This document shows positions 58,031-64,000 of a DNA stretch of 64,000 bases, one piece after another. The translations under genes were made by a program, and so were the position numbers. Origin of the DNA: Paragyromitra xinjiangensis (Eukaryota; Ascomycota; Pezizomycetes; Pezizales; Discinaceae); the NCBI GenBank assembly GCA_038503065.1, contig JBCAMK010000006.1, positions 496,001 to 560,000 on the forward strand, written 5' to 3'. Numbering within the stretch: position 1 is the stretch's first letter; each line of letters starts with the position of its first letter. The notes under the pieces are model-generated. The model was not told the origin of the DNA, ran no database searches, and saw nothing but the letters and a program-made list of their open reading frames with translations.

Positions 58031-60441
58031 GATACTACAGTGGGACTTACCGCACTTTCTGAGGTCACCTTTACTCTCCATTCTATGGTGCACCGATAAG
58101 ATCAATCAGTTGTACCATCATACTTCAGGGTAATCTAGTCGCATATTTTCCTCCGTTTATACCACTGATTGTGAAAAGACGGAGGAGCCCTAGTCTCGAT
58201 TCCAGACCTTTTGGGAAAATCGCCATTTATTTTGGATGGTTGACGCGATTTTTCCCAGAACTAAGAGCCCCACACAGTGAGGCCGCCGAATACACACTTA
58301 CAACGCGAAGCAAGCCATAAACCTTTTGGAGGAGATAGAGTCTATCTATGATTTTGTCCACGACCCACCAGGGTCCGTGTTGTATGACGCACATGGGCCT
58401 ATGGTTTATCTCAGATACTAAAAGGAATAATACATAACACGAAGATGTTACTCTATGCCTTTTTCGGGATGCCTATAAAAAACTTGGAATTAATCATACC
58501 CCCGTGGGCATCATAAACCCACGAATGACTTTATAGCTGTGCTCTACTTATTTGTTCACTCCATCACCATATGCCAGCAGAGAATCTAGAATAGTCGGAA
58601 ATTCCCCTAGCGCTGCGACAGGATTATCAATGAGGGCTAGAAACTTCGCGGGTACTCTTTGTGCGAAGGGCGAGCGGTCTCGTGGGCTATATTACTTGTA
58701 GTCTAAGAGTATGCGGGTGGCGCTAACTTTCGCCAGTTTTTTGTGACGAGCATATATAGTGATACGTGCCTTGCGCGTCTCTCTACGGCAATGAGCTGGT
58801 AGCTAGATGGTGGATTGCACGTGTGAAGGATATGCACGAGATTAACTGATTCTAGAGCCAGAGATGAAGTACAAGGATAAAGGTAGTAATATGATTGGAG
58901 GAGTGGAAGGCACAGAAAATCAGCGGTGGATAAAGCTGTGGCAGGCAAATGAGGAAAGGAGTATGGGTTTGAGACGGGAAAAGGAGGCAGTTGAGGTGAT
59001 CAAGGGCATTCTCAGCTGAAGATTTCCCCCGTGTATCCACGCCCCTTGCAGTTGTGTGACCGATATGCAGCCTCAGCTGGGAATTGCATAGCCTGGCAAG
59101 ATGCAAGTTAGACTAACGGCAAAAAAGTCTGTATATTTGGAGCGCATAGTACAGGTACAGCTAGTGTTGGAAAATGTAAGCAAATGGATGTTCCTCTGAT
59201 CGAAATTTACAATACTCATATGATGTAGCAGAATCCTGCACCAACTCCATCCTGCCTGCAGTTAACTTTACATAACTTGATATCGTCATTACTCCGAAAC
59301 AATTTCCGCGCTTTATACAGTGCTAGTTTGCTTCTTTCGAGTGGAACCGTGCTTCAGCTTTGCTGTAGCTGGTAAAGATTACATCTGTCTAAAATAGACA
59401 CATTCCCGTACAGCTTAGGGAGTCTATCCATTTCGTGTGGAAGAAAGCCTGGGACACCCTGTCGTTGTGGATTTTTTCTTTGACAGGGGATGTTTACGAC
59501 GTGTAATTAGTGCGGCAGGGGTGGTATCTTGCTGCAATAGCAACCAGCTGCAACACCCAACGCTACGACTGGAATGCCGATGTACGAAGAGAGCTCAGGG
59601 GTAAGCAATTTGTTTGGTAAGGGAGGTATTCATTAACGGGAAGCAGTTCGTAAACATGACTTAGAAACTTTAGTTAGCATCAAACATGTAACAAGGCTTG
59701 GCATATAGGGTTGAAGCCTAGCCCTAAGCTGTTCGATAGTTCTTAGGGTTGAAGCAGAAATAATGCCAGATAGAGGTTAGCGTGAAATTCCGATTCAACA
59801 GACACTGGGATGTTGATATGGCGTCGAACAAGGACGCAAATTCTTGTACCAGTTTCTGCAATGGCCTTTCATTTGCGATACACTTCGATCTCACGGTCTT
59901 GTGAAGTGCTAGTATAAAGTACCTAACTCTTCAGTTGTAACAATAAAAGACGCACGGAACACGATGATTCTTTACTTACTACAAGTATATCCCGAATATA
60001 TCTCTAAACTAACTATCATTACCCCAAGCTTCGGGGCCTTTTAGGTTGTCCCCGAGGTGTCTAAACTGGACGGCCGCGATGACTTCTATCCCCACTTTGG
60101 AGTTTCGCTCCAAAAGCCTATATTCACTTGAGTTTCTAACCTACTGAGTTAATTTAACTGTCGCTATGGATTGACCTTAGATGAAGTAACATGTACCAGG
60201 GCCACCCAACATTCGAATAGATACTACTTGTATGTCTCTAAAATATATGTCTAACCCTAACCCAGCGACCTTATAAGCTACCTCGTTTAACCCCCAGCCT
60301 AAGCGTTTGGATAAGATACAACGTGTCCTTTCCCATCCAAACCGTATTAATTCCCCAACTATTCAACTGCGAAATACCTTAATCTACCCCGCCACAGCCC
60401 ACATCAGCGAAGCTCACACCACCGACACAAACCGGAACAAT
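58031..60441. other. intergenic, nothing recognised
   Basis: A small hairpin (GGGAAAATCGCC / GCGATTTTTCCC, 58213-58258) and one telomere-like motif (60255-60263). Frames at 58703-59106 have no support. Confidence 0.5.
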
Positions 60442-61809
60442 CTATCCACTCACCTTATCCAAAACAACCGCCCTACAAATCGGACAATGAACAGTCCTAC
60501 GCCACACCACCCCAGCGCTTTGAACACCCATTTGGTCACAACACTCCTACACCACGATGAGCAAACCCCTTAATATCACCCATCAGAGCTAGACCTACAG
60601 AACAAATGGCCAAGTGCCCACACGGCATAACCACAGTATCTGCAATACAGCTGCAGCAAATAATGCACCCAGCATCGATCTTCAGTTCCTCCGAGTCTAA
60701 ATCTGTCGGTTTAATATCCTGGTTATTCTGCACGGCCTTTAAACGGAATTCTTTCTGGATTGATAGAAGTTTTGCAAACGCGTCGTTGAATACGTATTCC
60801 GGAGCCGTCCCGCTGTCGCGCGGGAATATCCTGCTGAATAGCTCTAGAAGTCGTGCGGCATCTTTGGCGGTTTCAGCGATATCGATGCTTGGGGGTGTCT
60901 GATTTTGATCGAGGGGTGGTTGGGACGCGACGGTGCTAGGTTCAGAGCTGCGGATCGCCTTTGGTGGTGAGTTTTCAAGTTGGTTCCCGAGCAAGTCAAA
61001 AAGAATTTTTGGCTTGCGGCCACTCGAAGTGTCTCGTGGACCACCCTGTGGTTGGATGGTGACTGAATTTCTGATTGGGGCCGAGGTGCTGGCTGTTGCT
61101 CGTGCTGGTGGAGGACTTTCGGTTCTGATTGGCGTTGCTCTGTCCTGGATGACTGCTTGTCGAAGAAGAGCTTCCAATGCGGTTGCGGAGTTACTGTGAT
61201 TGTTTTCGCGCAACGGGGGGGCCCGATCTACTCCATATCGCTGGGGAACGGCGGTCTCAGTACTGACCAGACGGGCCCAACTCACTCCATAACGCTGTGG
61301 AACAGCGGCAGCAGCGGTAGCCGCACGAACTGGCCCATCTGCCCCATCTGCTAAATGATCACCGCTTCTACCGGAAGGAAGGTTCCGGGCTCTACTTGCT
61401 GTAGATGGTGCTGGCTGCTGAACGGTTGGGGCAGCGGCACCTCTGCGACGCCGGGCCTGCGAAGTTCCACTACCGAGCGGGGGAAAAGCCTCTTCGGAGG
61501 TGGGTACTCCGGGGAAAACAATGTTATTATCGTGACTATCCTGATCCAGGTCATCACCCCAGAGTCCAAGATAGTCATCCTGTGTGAAGTCCTCAGACAC
61601 ATCATACACGGGTTGTAGGGAACGGAAAAACTCAAGATCAGAAACCTCAAAGGCGGATGAGTTCTGAGCGCCGATGTTTTGCTGATGCTGGGGACGACCT
61701 CCGGTCGACTGCCGCGAGCTGGCTACGGTGTACCAGATCCCCTCGTCTTCTGGGGTACTTGAGATTGGAGGGGGTATCGAGCGTACGTTTCCTTCGGAGC
61801 GTAGAGTGG
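60442..61809 (-). CDS. RING-finger (C3HC4) protein, probable E3 ubiquitin ligase; 5' end incomplete
   Basis: The main exon runs from about 61809 to 60599; an intron 60547-60598 (52 bp, GTAGGT..TGTAG) and the last exon 60546-60442 follow. Most of the protein is disordered (Ser/Pro/Ala/Gln-rich, with a repeated VPQRYGV), then comes a helical segment (AKDAARLLELFSRIF). The C-terminus is a RING: CIIC, MPCGHLAIC, SECC and, after the intron, VHCPICR, i.e. all eight zinc ligands in C3HC4 order. Splicing is required to complete the RING, which supports the intron. The stop is TAG 60442-60444, although GAT AAG/GTGAGT just before it could be another donor. No ATG exists in frame: a 5' exon upstream of the acceptor (TTCTAG, 61810) is needed; a strong donor CAAG/GTGAGT lies at 61880. 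The substrate is unknown. Confidence 0.75.
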
Positions 61810-61880
61810 TAGATTTGTATGCTAGAAGTCGTCAGGATCCCTACTCTTTACCTCTAGGCCGAAGGGTTGGCGATACTCAC

Positions 61881-64000
61881 CTTGACAGAAATTACAATAT
61901 ATAACACCGCTACACAAAATCAACAAGGTTCATCCCCAAAGAAGGGGCTGTTCTCACTCCCGGAACCAGAGACCTGCATCCTCGTATCGGCAAGAACAGC
62001 AGGTGGGCCAATGTGTCGAACACTGGGAAATAGTCTTGTGGTCACAAGTGACCTGACTGTGACGGCGATAAGTAGAATTCATTTTTGGCGCAGCAAAGAA
62101 ATTAAAGCTTTGAGATCGGATGAGAGAAGCTGGCAATCTGGTGTTTGTTGTCCAGCATATTTAACCCTAACCCAGGGTGTTGGTTGCCTGAATCTTGCAT
62201 GGATGTTGTGCTGTGCGACAACCGGAGCATGATGTGGGGGTTTGTACAACATTGCTTCTCGCTTGTCGGATCACCACTTTGGATCGTGCGCTATGCGAAG
62301 TAGATGAGTTGAAAATTAGAAGCGCCTGCTTGGGCTTGCTTATTCACTTGGTTGGTTGGCGGGCCTACTGGATTATTATCGGCTATTCATAATAATAGTT
62401 TATCCCATTCTCATATGCCAACAAGAGTAGTAGGACAGGGTTTATCTTATAACCGTTGAATTACTCGGGTCAGGTTAGTGGAGACGGGACATCGGAATTT
62501 TCCGTCCTGCGAGTTCACTATGCAAAAATTGTGAGACTTGCTCCATTTCTAGATGCCTGACCCGATTACTTATAAAGATCCCACTTATGCTTATTGGTCG
62601 CCCGTTTTGAGTCGCAGCATTCCTTCAGTTAATAAGGGGTATAGATCCATAAAAGCTTTCGAGTTAAGCTAACATGGCACTAGTAGTGGTTAGTTACGCT
62701 ATAAGCGGAAGCAGGATGAATCGGAAGATATACGTGAAATACTAGACTAGTGTAGTCTATGAGGCAGCTCGAGGCGAGCTAGGAGATACGCCTCGAGGCA
62801 CCTCGTGCTCGTGGGGGGGCCTACTTCCCCATGGAACTACTTCTATACTTATTCTCCACCTATCTCTCGTCGGTACCTTCGAGTTCAATACCACTGGCAG
62901 TAACCCACACACCTACTAGCACTACGTCATCCACGGCAGCATCCTCCAGTAAAGAATTTCCCAATGGCCTAACATGATATAGGGGTTTTGAAGACTTTAT
63001 ACCGTAAGCAACCATTGAGGAAATGATGGAATGATACAAGTAAACTTGACCAGGAGGAAAACGATATTAGTAGATAGCTACTTTATTAGATGCCAGTGTA
63101 TTGAACGATAATCTTTACTTAGAGGGTGCCTCTAATAGTACCTCCATGCCTCCATGCCTCCATGCCTCAAGGCAAGCCCTCCATTGCTCGAGCAGCCCAT
63201 CTTCATTATGATGTATGCAATAACTTTAACATACATAGCTTAGATGGTATGACGACTTAACATCAAGAAAGGATCTCCCGAGTGAGGCCACGTCGAGGGT
63301 TCTTATTATTTTGAGAAATGCATTTCGTGAATATTTGAGTAGTGGCCGCGCCTCACAGGGAGGTTTACGCTCTAGCATACCTCAAAGAATCATACGTAGG
63401 TAGGAGCTAGAAACCAGATCAAGTGCTCATTTTGCAAGGGCTGGGAGCGTACTTTAGGGAGTAGCCGCTGGAAGCCCTTGTACTCGAGTCCTTCATTTCC
63501 GATGTGCCGTAAAGCTTGCGCCTGCTTGCGGCGTCGCTCGAAACAGCCCATGTCATCGGGTGTTCTATAAGGGATCAAATGATGCATAACGATCCTGTCC
63601 AATATTGGCTTTCTTTCGTGTCATATGCGGTTCTATCCTACTACTTGTTCAGATCTTGAAGTAGGAAGACGGGATATTCGTTGCTTCTACGGAACTCATG
63701 ATATGTTGCATACAGAAAATGAGGCCGAAGCAGAGACAGAACGCCTCGGTGCATAGAGTCCGAATCCAGCAATTTGACATCTCCCAGCGCATTCTTTGCC
63801 AGCAAGCGCTTGCATGCCCAATGAAACCTCCAAATAAGCATAACAGCCACCGAAAACTAGAATAGGCGAACAGCAGTCTGTAACAAAATCTAAATCCACT
63901 CCCAAAAAGGAAACCCTAGGACTTTGTGATTGTTCCTAAAATTTTCACGGGAACAAGATTCATTTCCATTTACTGCAGAATAATCTATTTCCAACCTACC
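61881..64000. other. intergenic to right window edge
   Basis: No gene I can support. It contains a telomere-like motif (62165-62173), a GAGGC/CTCGAGGC-rich patch (62760-62810), three tandem CCTCCATG units (63141-63168), and unsupported minus-strand frames near 63390-63905. Confidence 0.4.
63141..63168. repeat. three tandem CCTCCATG units
   Basis: CCTCCATG is repeated three times, then CCTCAAGG. Short and of no evident function. Confidence 0.7.

Noticed and set aside
58213..58258. GGGAAAATCGCC hairpin
   Set aside because: Only about 12 paired bases and no second copy; could be chance.
61676..61692. GTTTTGCTGATGCTG, resembling a right end of the CAG/AT elements
   Set aside because: It lies in the open coding frame of the RING gene (reading QHQQN) and has no left partner or AT-duplication mate nearby.

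Overview
The window looks like a gene-poor, transposon-rich stretch of a filamentous ascomycete nuclear genome. The evidence is short GT-AG introns (49-87 bp, many with a CTAAC/CTGAC-type branch site), two NLR-type (STAND) genes, fungal-type DNA transposons, and decay dominated by C:G to T:A changes as expected from RIP. The mix of NLRs, JmjC-like, coiled-coil and PDDEXK-like orphan genes suggests Pezizomycetes (truffle-like), but that is a guess without a database search.

Layout. 1-735: 5' part of an NLR gene on the minus strand that leaves the window. 1961-6772: a pogo-like DNA transposon with 60-bp TIRs and TA target duplication; its transposase gene is split by three later insertions (3473-3711, 4016-4256, 4386-6310). 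6966-8677 and 40273-42198: two more insertions of the same kind. All five begin CAG(C/T)A, end with its complement, and sit in a CATG site with the AT duplicated. The three large ones carry a minisatellite core. 9406-10065: degraded coiled-coil gene. 11129-12160: remnants of a TPR (CHAT-type) protein and a protein kinase. 14325-15705: JmjC-like gene with one stop. 19390-19930: diverged 163-bp satellite. 21882-23109: broken orphan gene. 25313-31640: the main gene, an intact eight-exon NLR (1946 aa) made of an alpha/beta-hydrolase-like domain, NB-ARC and a TPR array with 12 near-identical repeats. 42533-45125: complete Mutator-like element (99-bp TIRs, 9-bp target duplication). 47684-47962: Tc1/mariner-type MITE. 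48544-50217: complete Tc1/mariner-type element with identical 49-bp TIRs and a two-intron transposase. 52833-55199: large orphan membrane protein. 57898-58030: tRNA-like (SINE-like) sequence. 60442-61809: RING-finger gene. The rest is intergenic DNA with short hairpins and 13 telomere-like CCCTAACCC/GGGTTAGGG motifs.

How parts relate. The transposons give a relative history: the pogo-like element came first, decayed by transitions, and was hit by CAG/AT elements; the Mutator-like and Tc1-like elements have intact frames and nearly or fully identical TIRs, so they are young. The NLRs are candidate self/non-self recognition genes; the TPR array of the complete one shows block-wise repeat exchange as expected of a fast-evolving sensor. 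Exon structures were derived by hand from splice motifs and frame continuity. In three cases (NLR 5841 nt, pogo transposase 1809 nt, Tc1 transposase 1341 nt) the joined exons are exact multiples of three.
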